64,000 nt of DNA from assembly GCF_042685085.1 (NCBI RefSeq), contig NZ_JBHUMM010000043.1, forward strand, positions 496,001-560,000. Direction: 5' to 3'. The notes beneath the pieces were generated by a model. The model saw only the letters and a program-made list of their open reading frames with translations, had not been told where the DNA came from and did not search any database. Shown here piece after piece: positions 35,986-45,610 of the stretch. The translations under genes were made by a program, and so were the position numbers. How positions within the stretch are numbered: position 1 is the first letter of the stretch; every line of letters starts with the position of its first letter. The stretch is from Marinicrinis sediminis (GTDB taxonomy: Bacteria; Bacillota; Bacilli; Paenibacillales; KCTC-33676).

Positions 35986-37038
35986 CTATACCGTACGGAC
36001 AGAAGATTCACCAAGCGGATGAAGTCCTTCCAGAAGTCGATAGATCGCCAGCAGCTCATACGCGATCGAGGCTTCCTTGGAAAAGCTGGATGGATCATGG
36101 TCTGTCCCGCCCGTATGATCGTGAACGAGATGCATCAGGTTGACTCGACAGGCTGCATCGAGCGCATTTTCCTGGACAGGTCTCGACCATGCATCCTGCA
36201 GAAGCTGGTTGGAGATGGCTTCCCAGGCTTGCCAGATGCACGTCTCTTCATCCCTAGAACAGGCCACTTGCTTGTCTGTGGAGAGGGTGATGAAGTCACC
36301 GGTATGAAAGGCCACACTGTACAAAATGTGCACATTTTGCTGGATGCGCTTCAGTTCCCTGATCTCGGCAGGCGCTGTACGATGGTAGCGATACTCCTGA
36401 AACTGGAACTGCACGAGGTTCATGCAGCGATCAATTTCTTTTAGCAGCGATTGATGGCTGCGGTTCAATTGCATGCGGCTGCCGGACTGCTTCAAATGAT
36501 AGTCCAGACATTTTTCCAGAAGCTGATGGGTTTGGTGAAAAATATTTTGATAGGCTTTCCGGACAGCCTGCTGAAAATTGGGAGGGAAAATGAGAAAGTT
36601 GACGAGGATGGAAATCACGATTCCGGTAGAGGTTGTCCCCAATCGCACGAAGAAGTTAAGCAGATAATGGGTCTCGGTCATCGTGATCATGTTTACCGCC
36701 GTCAAGGTGGCGACAATGATCGCATCATCCCACTTGAACAGATGGCAGAAGTATATAGTGAAAAAGGCAGACAGCGCATAGGCTAGTGGCGTTTGGCCGA
36801 GGGCTGCATCGAGACCCATGGCAATCGCGGCACCCATCGCTGCTGCCGGTAGTCTGATTTTTCCTTTTTGAATGGAGGCATTGACGGTTGGCTCAACGGT
36901 AACGATAGCGGCAATGACGGCAAAGATGACCGGCCACCCGAAGAATTGACAAACGGAGGCCGTAATAAATACGGACAAGGCCGTTTTAATCAGTCTTTTT
37001 CCTGTTAATGCGGACAGCCATTTCAATCCGTACAACAT
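35986..37038 (-). CDS. Aromatic acid exporter (FUSC/ArAE) family membrane protein
   Basis: About 350 residues. The ATG at 37038 is used because GAAGGGAG lies 5 bases upstream; a GTG 18 bases further out is inside that RBS region. The N-terminal half has about five to six membrane helices with FAVIAAIVTVEPTVNASIQKG and the family segment LGTTSTGIVISILVNFLIFPP. The C-terminal half is cytosolic and helical. Related proteins export aromatic acids; the substrate here is unknown. Confidence 0.85.
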   Translation of the reverse strand: MLYGLKWLSALTGKRLIKTALSVFITASVCQFFGWPVIFAVIAAIVTVEPTVNASIQKGKIRLPAAAMGAAIAMGLDAALGQTPLAYALSAFFTIYFCHLFKWDDAIIVATLTAVNMITMTETHYLLNFFVRLGTTSTGIVISILVNFLIFPPNFQQAVRKAYQNIFHQTHQLLEKCLDYHLKQSGSRMQLNRSHQSLLKEIDRCMNLVQFQFQEYRYHRTAPAEIRELKRIQQNVHILYSVAFHTGDFITLSTDKQVACSRDEETCIWQAWEAISNQLLQDAWSRPVQENALDAACRVNLMHLVHDHTGGTDHDPSSFSKEASIAYELLAIYRLLEGLHPLGESSVRTV

Positions 37039-37101
37039 GGATGCTCCCTTCGTCACGCAATCTGTTCTGCATCGAAATGCAGGGTTCCGAAGGATATTGT
37101 A

Positions 37102-38124
37102 TCATACTCCGCGCGGCTTCGCTTCATCCCCGTGTCTCCATTTCAGACCCAGCTGAAACAGCCAGCCCGGCTCTACGACATAATGCAGGCTTCTTTTCAC
37201 CTGCGGGCGGGAGAGCAGCCAGACAAGCAGCCACGCTGCGGCGGGCACCATCCAGGCCATCATAACGGGTGACAGCGGTTGGAGCAATTGGAGCGCCAGT
37301 ATCGTCTTGACGACGGAGGCGTGCAATAAATAAACGAAAAACGTTTGCTTCCCGCTATCATGCAGGAAGTCGGACTGACCTCTTACGATTGCAATCAGAC
37401 AGACGCCGGTCAAAAGCTGAATGCCATACATTGCGACTCGCATGAACACGCCGGAGCCGATGGATAAACCGAGCTGCTCATAATTCCACTGTCCGGACAA
37501 CCAGGCCACCTCTGTGACAGTCAGGAATAAAACAGAAATGAGCAGGAACAAGATCCAGCGCAGCCAGATCGGGGGCTTCTCCCTTAGAAACGCTAGTACA
37601 CGGGACATCGTTTTGCCCGCTCCCACGTTGCTGGCAAGTTGGGCGCCAAGTAAATAAAACGGGAAGAAGTAGATCATTTTTTGAAGGGAGAACCAGCCTC
37701 CAGTATCGGGTACCATCCCGATCAGGCAACTGGTGCATATGGCCAGTACAAAAGGGAAACGATATCGGATAACGGCCGCGAGCAGCAGGCGCCAGAAAAA
37801 GTGGCTGAATAAAAACCACAAGAAGCTGTAAGGGATAAAGAAGGAGTAGGCTCCTTCATGCATATGAAAGAACACGACATCCAGCAAGCAATAAACAGAC
37901 TGGAAAACGACGTAAGGAAACAGGATGATGAAGGAAAGCTTTAGAAAAGATTCTTTGCCGGCAAAATAGCCGGTGACAAGCACAAACAGTGGAATATGAA
38001 ATAAATAGATCCATTCATACAAATAAGCGATGAGAGCAGATTCGGAAGCAGCCTGCTCCCACAGATTTGCAGTGACTACAAAAAAGATGAGAAAATATCG
38101 AACTTGTATGAGCAGCCGGGGCAT
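37102..38124 (-). CDS. Acyltransferase 3 family membrane protein
   Basis: 340 residues from the ATG preceded by GAAGAGGTGA; an upstream in-frame start at 38169 would add 15 residues. About ten membrane helices. The early segment FLIFFVVTANLWEQ and later FHIPLFVLVTGYFAG fit the OafA/acyltransferase-3 pattern, as does FFVYLLHASVV near the end. The family O-acylates cell-surface sugars. It is upstream of the exporter gene on the same strand with a 63-base gap. Confidence 0.82.
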   Translation of the reverse strand: MPRLLIQVRYFLIFFVVTANLWEQAASESALIAYLYEWIYLFHIPLFVLVTGYFAGKESFLKLSFIILFPYVVFQSVYCLLDVVFFHMHEGAYSFFIPYSFLWFLFSHFFWRLLLAAVIRYRFPFVLAICTSCLIGMVPDTGGWFSLQKMIYFFPFYLLGAQLASNVGAGKTMSRVLAFLREKPPIWLRWILFLLISVLFLTVTEVAWLSGQWNYEQLGLSIGSGVFMRVAMYGIQLLTGVCLIAIVRGQSDFLHDSGKQTFFVYLLHASVVKTILALQLLQPLSPVMMAWMVPAAAWLLVWLLSRPQVKRSLHYVVEPGWLFQLGLKWRHGDEAKPRGV

Positions 38125-38329
38125 GACATTCACCTCTTCAGGAAGCATTGGATTTGGTAAAGGATTCAATGAACTGTTGCTAATATAAAGGTATCAGACC
38201 CCGAATCAGCCTCATGTGAAAAATATCACAGATGAAGCGTTCTCATTGTTTTAAAATCATGACAAGAGATCAAACATGATGTAAAGCAATTGGCATCACG
38301 TTTACCCAATATGGAGGAGGGGACCAGAC

Positions 38330-38809
38330 ATGGTGGATGGAACTGTGATCATGCCTGCCGAAGAGAAGCAAGCCCAGATTGAGCATTGGATTCGAATGAA
38401 ACGGGAACAGATTGCGTTGCTGGATGAGCTGTCCAATCTGGAACGGTTGTATGAAAGACTGGATCTGGAAGGAAATAATCCGAAACTGAAGATCGGACAA
38501 ATGGTCGGTCGGTTGCAGCATTTTATGCAGTCTCTGCAAGCCCACATGGATTGGATGAACATGCAGTTCAAGAAACAAAATTTCGGAACGAATACACACC
38601 AATATGAAAAGGTATGGCATAGTGAAAGTTTGATGATGGTCAACATGATTGACAGTGCTATCGCCTGTTTTGATCGTCTGCTGCAAGCTACTGAGCTTAC
38701 CGGAGGCCCGACCTGCTTTGCCGATATTCAACAGGTACGACGCATTTTATCTCAGCAGTCTGTCAGACTCGAGCAGATGCAGCCCATGCCCTTCCACCTT
38801 TCTCAATAG
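38330..38809 (+). CDS. Unknown helical protein
   Basis: 159 residues, GGAGGAGGGG before the ATG, so translation is likely. Predicted almost fully helical, with repeated Met/Gln/Leu (IGQMVGRLQHFMQSLQAHMDWMNMQ) and no membrane segment or signal peptide. I do not recognise the family. It is monocistronic, with its own terminator, and divergent from the acyltransferase gene. The 205-base divergent gap shows no strong promoter. Confidence 0.7.
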   Translation: MVDGTVIMPAEEKQAQIEHWIRMKREQIALLDELSNLERLYERLDLEGNNPKLKIGQMVGRLQHFMQSLQAHMDWMNMQFKKQNFGTNTHQYEKVWHSESLMMVNMIDSAIACFDRLLQATELTGGPTCFADIQQVRRILSQQSVRLEQMQPMPFHLSQ

Positions 38810-38844
38810 CAGCATGACAACCTGAATCCATCTATTCGTAGCGG

Positions 38845-38911
38845 AAAGCCCTTGTATCTCCTTGTCCCGTTCACACCAGTGGTGAGAGCGTTGGAGATAA
38901 AAGGGCTTTTT
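38845..38911 (+). terminator. Long terminator hairpin after the 159-residue protein
   Basis: AAAGCCCTT-TATCTCC pairs with GGAGATA-AAGGGCTTT, enclosing a smaller CACC/GGTG hairpin, and T bases follow. Confidence 0.8.
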
Positions 38912-38978
38912 CTGGTTGGATTGTCTTTCCTCAAACATGATATGATAGGATGGATTCTGATTTGAAGGAGAATGAAGC

Positions 38979-39866
38979 TTGAATGCCAAACGGATGACAA
39001 GACGGGCATTTATGAAACGGCTTGCCGTAATTGGGACCGCAGCTGCTGCGCTGAATGCCGGATACGCCTTTGCCATTGAGCGAAGCTGGCTGCGTGTTCA
39101 TCATATACAGCTCACGCTGGATAAGCTTCCGAAAGCCTTCCATGGCTTGCGGATTGTTCATTTCAGTGATTTGCATCTCGGTTTTTTTCTGGGTGCGGAT
39201 CATTTCGGAATGATTGCGGAGCGGATTCAATCGCTTCAAGGCGATATGATTTGTTTTACCGGAGATTTAATGGATCGCAGTATAGATCAGCGCAAGGCAA
39301 CACGCCTCAGTGAGGAAACGGGCGAGATTTGGAGCCGATTAAACGCGCCGTTGGGGAAGTTTGCAGTGCTTGGCAATCATGATTATTCACATCACTATCC
39401 CACCGTTACTTCCCTCTTGCATGCATCAGGCTTTCAGCTATTGCAAAACAAAGTGGTGCGCGTTTCCAGCAAAGGGGATGCCATGACGATATGCGGGCTG
39501 GAAGATGCACTGAGCGGACAGCCGGATTCGGCTCTGTGGCTACGAGAGCACCGGGACAGTTTTCGCTTGCTGTTGCTGCATGCCCCTGATTATATTGAGC
39601 AGTTGAAGGATGAGCGCCGTCAATCGGTATATGCAGATTTGCAACTGTCCGGCCACAGCCATGGCGGACAAATTCGGTTGCCTCTGCTGGGCGCGGTGAT
39701 CAATCCGCCGCTTGGCAAGGTGTATCAGGACCATCTCTATCAACCCGGACATCAACAGTATATTTATACGAGCCGGGGCATCGGCACGACACGTTTGCCA
39801 TTTCGGTATTTATGCCGGCCCGAAATTGCCCTGATCGAACTTCATCGTGGAAAGGACGGGGTCTGA
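38979..39866 (+). CDS. Metallophosphoesterase, TAT-like N-terminus
   Basis: 295 residues, TTG start with GAAGGAG 8 bases upstream. The N-terminus has a TRRAFMK segment and hydrophobic stretch, suggesting membrane attachment or Tat export. Metal-binding motifs are in order: FSDLHLG, TGDLMD, GNHDYSHH and SGHSHGGQIRLP. The YkuE/YaeI-type family hydrolyses phosphoesters such as UDP-diacylglucosamine-like lipids. The gene is followed after 2 bases by the GrpB gene, so they are probably co-transcribed. Confidence 0.92.
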   Translation: MNAKRMTRRAFMKRLAVIGTAAAALNAGYAFAIERSWLRVHHIQLTLDKLPKAFHGLRIVHFSDLHLGFFLGADHFGMIAERIQSLQGDMICFTGDLMDRSIDQRKATRLSEETGEIWSRLNAPLGKFAVLGNHDYSHHYPTVTSLLHASGFQLLQNKVVRVSSKGDAMTICGLEDALSGQPDSALWLREHRDSFRLLLLHAPDYIEQLKDERRQSVYADLQLSGHSHGGQIRLPLLGAVINPPLGKVYQDHLYQPGHQQYIYTSRGIGTTRLPFRYLCRPEIALIELHRGKDGV

Positions 39867-39868
39867 TT

Positions 39869-40408
39869 ATGAAGCGAATGCTTGTTTTACAATCTTATCA
39901 GCCAGCATGGGCCAGCCTCTTCGAATCTGAGGCTGTCATCCTGCGGAGAATATGGGGGAGTGAGTGCCTGGAGATTCATCATATCGGCAGTACGTCCATA
40001 TCGACGGTGCCTCTGGCCAAGCCAATTATCGATCTGCTGGCCGTGGTAAAGGACGTGAGCTTTATGGATTTATTCGAGGAAGATTTGTCTTACGCCGGGT
40101 ACACCTCGAAAGGCGAGAACGGCATTTCAGGAAGAGCCTATTTTGTAAAAGGGGGCTTTCATCGCACACATCATTTGCATGTCTTCGAGCAGGGACATCC
40201 TCACATCCTGCAGCATCTCGCCTTCAAGCAATACCTGCTGGCCCATCCGAGGGAAGCGGAACGATACGGACGCTGGAAACAGGAATGGATGGAGCAGCAT
40301 GGAGATGATGCCAACGCCTATGCGGCAGACAAGCAAAAAGTGACAGACCCCATTTTACGAAGAGCGCTGTTGTGGGCGGATCAGACTGGTGGTCGTCCAT
40401 ATGCGTGA
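39869..40408 (+). CDS. GrpB family (nucleotidyltransferase-like) protein
   Basis: 179 residues from ATG 39869, which follows GGACGGGG; an earlier in-frame start would lie inside the preceding gene. IHHIGSTSISTVPLAKPIIDLLAVV is the GrpB nucleotidyltransferase-fold signature, followed by HHLHVFEQGHP and the typical F-x-x-YL end. The exact activity of the family is not settled. It overlaps the next gene by 8 bases. Confidence 0.92.
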   Translation: MKRMLVLQSYQPAWASLFESEAVILRRIWGSECLEIHHIGSTSISTVPLAKPIIDLLAVVKDVSFMDLFEEDLSYAGYTSKGENGISGRAYFVKGGFHRTHHLHVFEQGHPHILQHLAFKQYLLAHPREAERYGRWKQEWMEQHGDDANAYAADKQKVTDPILRRALLWADQTGGRPYA

Positions 40409-41639
40409 TCATCAACGCTTTTTTATATATGCTTGTGTATGTTATTTGTTTATCGGGTTTGGCCATGTCGGGATCGGATCGGTGATGCCCCAGATGCTCA
40501 GCAGTTACCAGGAGCAATACGGGGACGGTGGATGGCTCGTATCCATGCAATTTCTCGGTTTTCTTGTCGGTGTACTTATCGCACCGTACTGGGCCCATAT
40601 CCAGTCCAAGACAAGCATCCTGATGATCAGTATCGCGGCGATGAGTCTGACCTCAATCGTGTATGCTCTTCACCTGGGATGGTCCTATACGCTGCTGGCC
40701 GCTCCCTTTGGGGGATTTGGACTGGGTGTGATTGAAACGATGATTGGGGCACTGGTCATTCAGTTGTTCGCCTCTCGCAAAGCGGTCAAGATGAGTCAGA
40801 TTGAGGTTTTCTTCGGGGTGGGCGCCCTGATTTTGCCACTCTGTGCCGGCCTGCTTATTCGGATTGATCTCTGGTACGCTGTTTTTCTCATTACGGCTTC
40901 GCTGGGTATGCTGCTATGGCTTGTGACACGACCTGTCATGCATCGGATCGGACAGGCTGCCCGGACTGAGGATAGCGCTTTAGTTCGGACTGAAGAAAGC
41001 GCTGCGGCAACAGAGGATCGTCCGTTTGTTGGAACCTGGACGGTCTTGCGTTCCTCCTATCGTTTGCTGATCTGGTTCTGTCTATATTTTATGCTCTATG
41101 TCGGTCTGGAAATTAGTCTGGTCAGCTTCATGCCATCGATGGTCCTGGAGAAAAGTGCGGCATCCGAATCGATCGCAGCTTTTTCGGTCACGTTCTTCTG
41201 GATCACGATGTCGATTGGACGGATGATCGCAGGTTATCTGTCTGAGGCAACCTCCTACCTGGGTTATTTGCTTGCCAGTGCGGCAGGCACGGGGGTGGGG
41301 CTGCTGGGTATGGCGATGTCCAATCATTATACCTGGCTCCTGGTCTCCATTCTGTGGATCGGGCTGTGCATGTCCGGCATGTTTGCCATTGGTCTCGTTG
41401 CCGCCAATGAGGCCGTCCAGGGTTATCCCGATCAGGTCATCAGTCTGATGATCGCATCCGGCGGAATCGGGGGTTCCATTCTTCCCCTCTTGCTCGGAAA
41501 CAGTCTGGAGAGAGCAGGGACGGGCAACAGTTTGATGCTGCTTGGCTTGACTACCTTATTCATGCTGGCAATGCTCTGGATTCCGTCTCAATGGCTGCGG
41601 AAAAACAGGAGAAAAGGGCAGGCGGTCAAGACCGGATAA
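40401..41639 (+). CDS. MFS transporter
   Basis: About 412 residues with twelve hydrophobic segments, typical MFS halves and a central cytoplasmic loop holding a repeated acidic RTEDSAL/RTEESAA stretch. A GTG at 40389 is an alternative start. Resembles sugar or drug MFS proteins of the FucP/YfkF-like kind, but no substrate can be named. Overlaps the GrpB gene, so it belongs to the same operon. Confidence 0.85.
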   Translation: MRDHQRFFIYACVCYLFIGFGHVGIGSVMPQMLSSYQEQYGDGGWLVSMQFLGFLVGVLIAPYWAHIQSKTSILMISIAAMSLTSIVYALHLGWSYTLLAAPFGGFGLGVIETMIGALVIQLFASRKAVKMSQIEVFFGVGALILPLCAGLLIRIDLWYAVFLITASLGMLLWLVTRPVMHRIGQAARTEDSALVRTEESAAATEDRPFVGTWTVLRSSYRLLIWFCLYFMLYVGLEISLVSFMPSMVLEKSAASESIAAFSVTFFWITMSIGRMIAGYLSEATSYLGYLLASAAGTGVGLLGMAMSNHYTWLLVSILWIGLCMSGMFAIGLVAANEAVQGYPDQVISLMIASGGIGGSILPLLLGNSLERAGTGNSLMLLGLTTLFMLAMLWIPSQWLRKNRRKGQAVKTG

Positions 41640-41759
41640 CTTGAACACTTAGGTGAGATGGATATATGATGCATGTCACGAAGATGGATGTCTCAAGCAT
41701 GAGGAAAGGTGAACGATAAGAATACATGAAAAGAACACGATGGAGGGGAGTGCATAAGC

Positions 41760-42404
41760 GTGAGGCGAGTAGTCATTGTAACCGGAGGTTCTTTTGAACC
41801 TGAATTGCTCGGTCAGCTTCAAGAAGGGGACTGGCTGATCGGCGCTGATCGCGGGGCGTTACATCTGATCGAGCATGGATTTCGCCCCAAGTTGGCCGTA
41901 GGAGATTTCGATTCAATTTCGGAAAGGGAGCTCGAGCAAGTGAGAGAGGGCAGTGAGAAATGGCTCACCTGTGATCCGATCGATAAAAATGAGACCGATA
42001 CCGAGCTGGCGTTCCGGCATGCCCTTGCCTGGGAGCCAGATGAAGTGGTCATCATGGGTGCACTTGGTACCCGCTTTGATCATAGTCTGGCGAACGTACA
42101 TGTCCTCGTTGAGGGGACGGAGAGGAACGTTCGGTGCCGTCTGCTAGATACCCATAATCAAATATGGCTAGTGAAGGATGAATTGCATCTTCAACGTGCC
42201 GATTGTAGCCATTTTTCCTATATTTCCTTGCTGCCGCTGACCTGGACGGTGACAGGCATTGATTTGGAGGGATTTGAATATCCGCTCCACAATGCGACAT
42301 TGAAGATTGGTCAGTCTCTCGGCATTAGCAACAGACTCCAGAAGGATGAGGCGTTTGTTCGCCTTCGAGACGGCTTGTTGCTGGTGATTCAGAGTCGGGA
42401 CTAG
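41760..42404 (+). CDS. thiN: Thiamine pyrophosphokinase
   Basis: 214 residues, GTG start with GGAGGGGAG upstream. Converts thiamine and ATP to thiamine diphosphate. Seen: IGADRGALHLIEHG, AVGDFDSIS, the Asp-rich DKNETDTELAF and GALGTRFDHSLANVH, all in family order. No TPP riboswitch is apparent in the 120-base gap upstream. Its stop shares CTAG with the convergent EcsC gene. Confidence 0.95.
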   Translation: MRRVVIVTGGSFEPELLGQLQEGDWLIGADRGALHLIEHGFRPKLAVGDFDSISERELEQVREGSEKWLTCDPIDKNETDTELAFRHALAWEPDEVVIMGALGTRFDHSLANVHVLVEGTERNVRCRLLDTHNQIWLVKDELHLQRADCSHFSYISLLPLTWTVTGIDLEGFEYPLHNATLKIGQSLGISNRLQKDEAFVRLRDGLLLVIQSRD

Positions 42405-43129
42405 CGATTATTTACGGACAGGTAGCGGGATTGATAGCTGCAGATCGCATTGCGTCCCAGCTCCTTGGTCAAGCCGTCATTGGCCCACGCTCCGACGACG
42501 GCGCCAATACCCGGGAGCAGCTGCAGCAGCTTGCGCAAATCCATCGAGTCTCGATATTCTTGCTGAAAAGTCTGCCAGTCCGGCTCTGAAATCGTCGTAT
42601 CTGGTTGCCAGTGACGAATCGTATGAAAAATGCGGTTACGGGTTTGGCTGCTCGAATACGTCAATTGAAACACATGCAGAATAAACAGCCTTTCACGATA
42701 AGAACGGGTCTCAAAGCCATACAGCGGAGCCAACTCAAACAACATATTCATCTTGATGGCAAGCAGAGCTGGAAAGTCTACCATGCCAAGGATGATCCCG
42801 CCTGCCCCAGTGGCGGCCCCCTCTGTCGCTGCGATTTTGCGATATTTTCCGATGACAAGCTTGGCCTGTTCATCGCGCTCATACAAGGAGAGGGAAGGAT
42901 CTGCAATCGGCTTGGGTATGAACTGGGCGCCGGTTAACACCGATTTAACCATTCCTTTGATCGCCGAAGTTAGTGCGTCGTGGGCTTTTTGCGGTATCCA
43001 TCTGTTTATTTTACGGCTTAATCCCTGAGAAGCTCGGGAGAGTGGGGAGTCGGATGCCCGAATCTCATTTTCCCAAGTCAGCAAATCTCGTCGCACCCTT
43101 TTCTCATAGTACGTGCTCCAATCTTCCAT
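42401..43129 (-). CDS. EcsC family protein
   Basis: 242 residues. The segment TEGAATGAGGIILGMVDFPALLAIKMNMLFELAPLYG is characteristic of EcsC proteins, which are membrane associated and of unknown biochemical role. GLY-rich hydrophobic stretches recur at the end (LLPGIGAVVGAWAND). Convergent with thiN and overlapping it by 4 bases, leaving no room for an ordinary terminator. Confidence 0.9.
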   Translation of the reverse strand: MEDWSTYYEKRVRRDLLTWENEIRASDSPLSRASQGLSRKINRWIPQKAHDALTSAIKGMVKSVLTGAQFIPKPIADPSLSLYERDEQAKLVIGKYRKIAATEGAATGAGGIILGMVDFPALLAIKMNMLFELAPLYGFETRSYRERLFILHVFQLTYSSSQTRNRIFHTIRHWQPDTTISEPDWQTFQQEYRDSMDLRKLLQLLPGIGAVVGAWANDGLTKELGRNAICSYQSRYLSVNNR

Positions 43130-43159
43130 GGCTTCCCCCTCGTCTGTCCATTGTACTTT

Positions 43160-43189
43160 TTGACAGTCATTTATTTATGTACCTATACG
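43160..43189 (+). promoter_or_regulatory. Putative sigma-A promoter of the Cys-rich small protein
   Basis: TTGACA and TATACG with an 18-base spacer, 46 bases before the next start codon. The -35 box is perfect and the -10 box fair. Confidence 0.5.
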
Positions 43190-43235
43190 TGCTATGATGA
43201 TTGAAGTTTCAGGACAGGTAGGAGGGGGAAAAGGA

Positions 43236-43472
43236 ATGATTCCTTATAACCATACATGGCCTTATGAGAAAATGATGGGAGATTACTACGTTTCAGCCTG
43301 CCCATCCTGTGAGGCCGAGCACATTTTACTGCCGCTAAAGGCAAAAGACGTCAAGGAAATTCAAACAGGCAAGAAGCACTGGCTGGTCATGCCATGCTGC
43401 AATCATCGCTTTTATGTGATGGACATGGATGACGATTATTTGCTTGCCGATATACCTTTGCGTCGAAAATAG
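43236..43472 (+). CDS. Small protein with possible zinc-ribbon cysteines
   Basis: 78 residues from the ATG that follows GTAGGAGGGGGAAAAGG; the in-frame ATG at 43194 lies before this RBS. Four cysteines form CPSC ... CC in a 45-residue stretch (SACPSCEAEH and MPCCNHRF), which could bind zinc. No family recognised. It is followed by a convergent unknown gene. Confidence 0.7.
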   Translation: MIPYNHTWPYEKMMGDYYVSACPSCEAEHILLPLKAKDVKEIQTGKKHWLVMPCCNHRFYVMDMDDDYLLADIPLRRK

Positions 43473-43489
43473 GAACGTTTCATATAGAT

Positions 43490-43867
43490 TCAGTGAAGAT
43501 CAGGCATGTTCCGAAGTGGCTTGATGCTGTAATTGGCTCTGGCGGTTTGAATATAGAGATGGTCGGGCATGATCTCACAACGATGAACTTCATCGAGAGG
43601 GATCACGTAAATTTGACCAGGCAATGGCGCATGAGGCAAATACGTCTGAACGTAGGATTGATGCGTGTCAAACATGCCATATCCGTGTAAATACAAAGCA
43701 TGACTGGCCAAATAGCTATCCTCGTCATGCGGGTCAAGCGCCGTGAATGTGACTTTATCCAGATGCAGAATGAGATGATCGAGATCCTCCGATTCATATT
43801 TGCTGATCTGAACAGTTTTGCCGCTATATTGCCGGCTCCATTCCATCATTTCTGCGATTGGAATCAT
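43490..43867 (-). CDS. Unknown 125-residue protein
   Basis: Soluble, acidic, mostly beta by composition, rich in His and Tyr (LILHLDKVTFTALDPHDEDSYLASHALYLHGYG). CAGGAGGCAGCT on the minus strand gives a good RBS before the ATG. It is not a shadow of another frame because no gene opposes it. Family not recognised; the second half (QIYVIPLDEVHRCEIM) resembles small beta-barrel RNA- or ligand-binding folds only in general character. Confidence 0.65.
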   Translation of the reverse strand: MIPIAEMMEWSRQYSGKTVQISKYESEDLDHLILHLDKVTFTALDPHDEDSYLASHALYLHGYGMFDTHQSYVQTYLPHAPLPGQIYVIPLDEVHRCEIMPDHLYIQTARANYSIKPLRNMPDLH

Positions 43868-43967
43868 AGCTGCCTCCTGTACAAATATCGGGATTTAGAG
43901 TATTACGGACATACTTTTGCCTGATCTTCTTTTGTTTATTCAATCTCTGGAAGGAAAGACATTCATC

Positions 43968-45137
43968 ATGACGACTCACAGCTTAACTCCTTCACGAATT
44001 ATCATTCTGATTGTTGCCGTTGTGTTTACCGGAATGAGCCAGGGCCTGCTGCTTCCGATGCTGTCCCTCATTCTGGAACAGGAGGGGGTCTCCTCCGGAG
44101 TTAACGGCCTCCACGCGGCATCCCTGTATGTCGGGGTTTTCCTGGCGATGTTTGTGGTGGAACGGATTGTACGCACATATGGATACAAGAGATCCATCTC
44201 ACTTGGCTTTGTCATTGTACTGATCAGTTGTCTGATCTTTCCACTCTACCCGTCCATGTTGGTATGGGTCATACTGCGACTACTGGTCGGCATTGGTGAC
44301 AGCCTGCTCCACTATGCCACGCAGCTATGGATCGTCTCCGCCAGCCCGAAGGAAACCAGGGGACGCAATATCGCTTTTTACGGGATGTCCTATGCGATTG
44401 GTTTCAGTCTGGGACCACTCGGGATTAACCTGCTAGATATTGCCATGTGGCTTCCGTTTGTGACGATGGCCGTTTGTCTGTCTGTGGCCCTGGCGCTTAT
44501 GCAATTGCTCCCTCATGATTATCCGGAACCGGAAGAGCGAAGAGGGGTGGCCGGGGAAACGAAGCAAGCGTATGGCCGAATCTATCGTCTGGCCTGGTTC
44601 GCATTGTTGCCGGCTCTGATGTTTGGCTATATGGAGGCAAGTCTAAACAGCAATTTCCCGGTGTATGGCTTGCGCACAGGTTTGACCGAACAGTGGATAT
44701 CCGTTCTGCTGCCAGCTGTCGGCGTAGGCAGTCTTGTCCTGCAGATTCCGCTCGGCATCGCCTCGGATCGCTGGGGACGCAAGAAATGGCTTGTCAGTTC
44801 AGGTGGAATCGGCGGTTTGGCCTTTCTCAGTGTGCCGTTCATGCCTAATGAGTGGGCATTGCTTGCCTGTTTGGCTCTGGCGGGTGGCTTTGTGGGATCA
44901 TTTTTCTCGTTAGGTCTTGCGTACGCGGCGGATCTGCTGCCCCGATCACTGCTGCCAAAGGCAAATATTGTCGCCTCGATTCATTTCAGCATCGGGAGCA
45001 TAATCGGTCCGAATCTGGGCGGAATGGGCATTCAGTGGATTCATCCGGCTTCCATGTTCCTGATGCTGGGCGGAATGTACATCCTGTTTGTCAGCTTAGG
45101 GCTGTGGCACCGATCTGTTCAAATAAAAGGAGGGTAA
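43968..45137 (+). CDS. MFS transporter
   Basis: 389 residues from ATG 43968 (GGAAGGAAAG upstream); the longer frame from 43917 adds 17 unlikely residues. Twelve membrane segments, and the loop ASDRWGRKKWLV is the classic MFS repeat motif. Similar to multidrug or sugar efflux MFS proteins of the YfkF type. Substrate unknown. The next gene starts 3 bases downstream, so both share a transcript. Confidence 0.87.
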   Translation: MTTHSLTPSRIIILIVAVVFTGMSQGLLLPMLSLILEQEGVSSGVNGLHAASLYVGVFLAMFVVERIVRTYGYKRSISLGFVIVLISCLIFPLYPSMLVWVILRLLVGIGDSLLHYATQLWIVSASPKETRGRNIAFYGMSYAIGFSLGPLGINLLDIAMWLPFVTMAVCLSVALALMQLLPHDYPEPEERRGVAGETKQAYGRIYRLAWFALLPALMFGYMEASLNSNFPVYGLRTGLTEQWISVLLPAVGVGSLVLQIPLGIASDRWGRKKWLVSSGGIGGLAFLSVPFMPNEWALLACLALAGGFVGSFFSLGLAYAADLLPRSLLPKANIVASIHFSIGSIIGPNLGGMGIQWIHPASMFLMLGGMYILFVSLGLWHRSVQIKGG

Positions 45138-45140
45138 CCG

Positions 45141-45452
45141 TTGATTGCATACGGAGCAGAAGAAATGAAAGATATGCGCATTGATGCCATTCGTCCAAAT
45201 TGGGAGATTCGAAATGACTATTACGTGGATATCACGTGTACATTATGGGTAAAGGATGAAGAAGAGCATCTGTACGAGTACGACTATACGGCCCTGGTCA
45301 TTTGCACGCATGAAGGCCAGATACTGGACATGACGCCTCAGTTCGATGGGATGGACTGTGAGCTGCAATTTACGCCGTTCGAGAAAGACCGGATCAAGCA
45401 GCTTCTTCTCGCAGACCCAGACATTCAGAATCGTTGGCCTGCAAAACGTTGA
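45141..45452 (+). CDS. Unknown 103-residue protein
   Basis: TTG start directly after AGGAGGG, which overlaps the end of the MFS gene. Contains DYYVDITCTLWVKDEEEHLYEYDYTALVICTHEGQI, a beta-strand-rich acidic region. No signal peptide or membrane segment. Family not recognised. Co-transcription with the MFS gene is likely. Confidence 0.7.
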   Translation: MIAYGAEEMKDMRIDAIRPNWEIRNDYYVDITCTLWVKDEEEHLYEYDYTALVICTHEGQILDMTPQFDGMDCELQFTPFEKDRIKQLLLADPDIQNRWPAKR

Positions 45453-45610
45453 GTGTTCTCCACATGTGTTCCCGTAATGACGCCGCATAAGAGGGACCGG
45501 ATTCCGAGATGAATTTGTCTGTAATTGTCGAATCCTGTAGTCTTGAAAGCCGCATTACGGTATAATGTACGAATAGAAAATATGGAATTTGGCAGAAATG
45601 AGTGAGTGAC

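Noticed and set aside
41640..41759. TPP riboswitch before thiamine pyrophosphokinase
   Set aside because: No thi-box sequence or expected stems were seen in this 120-base gap.
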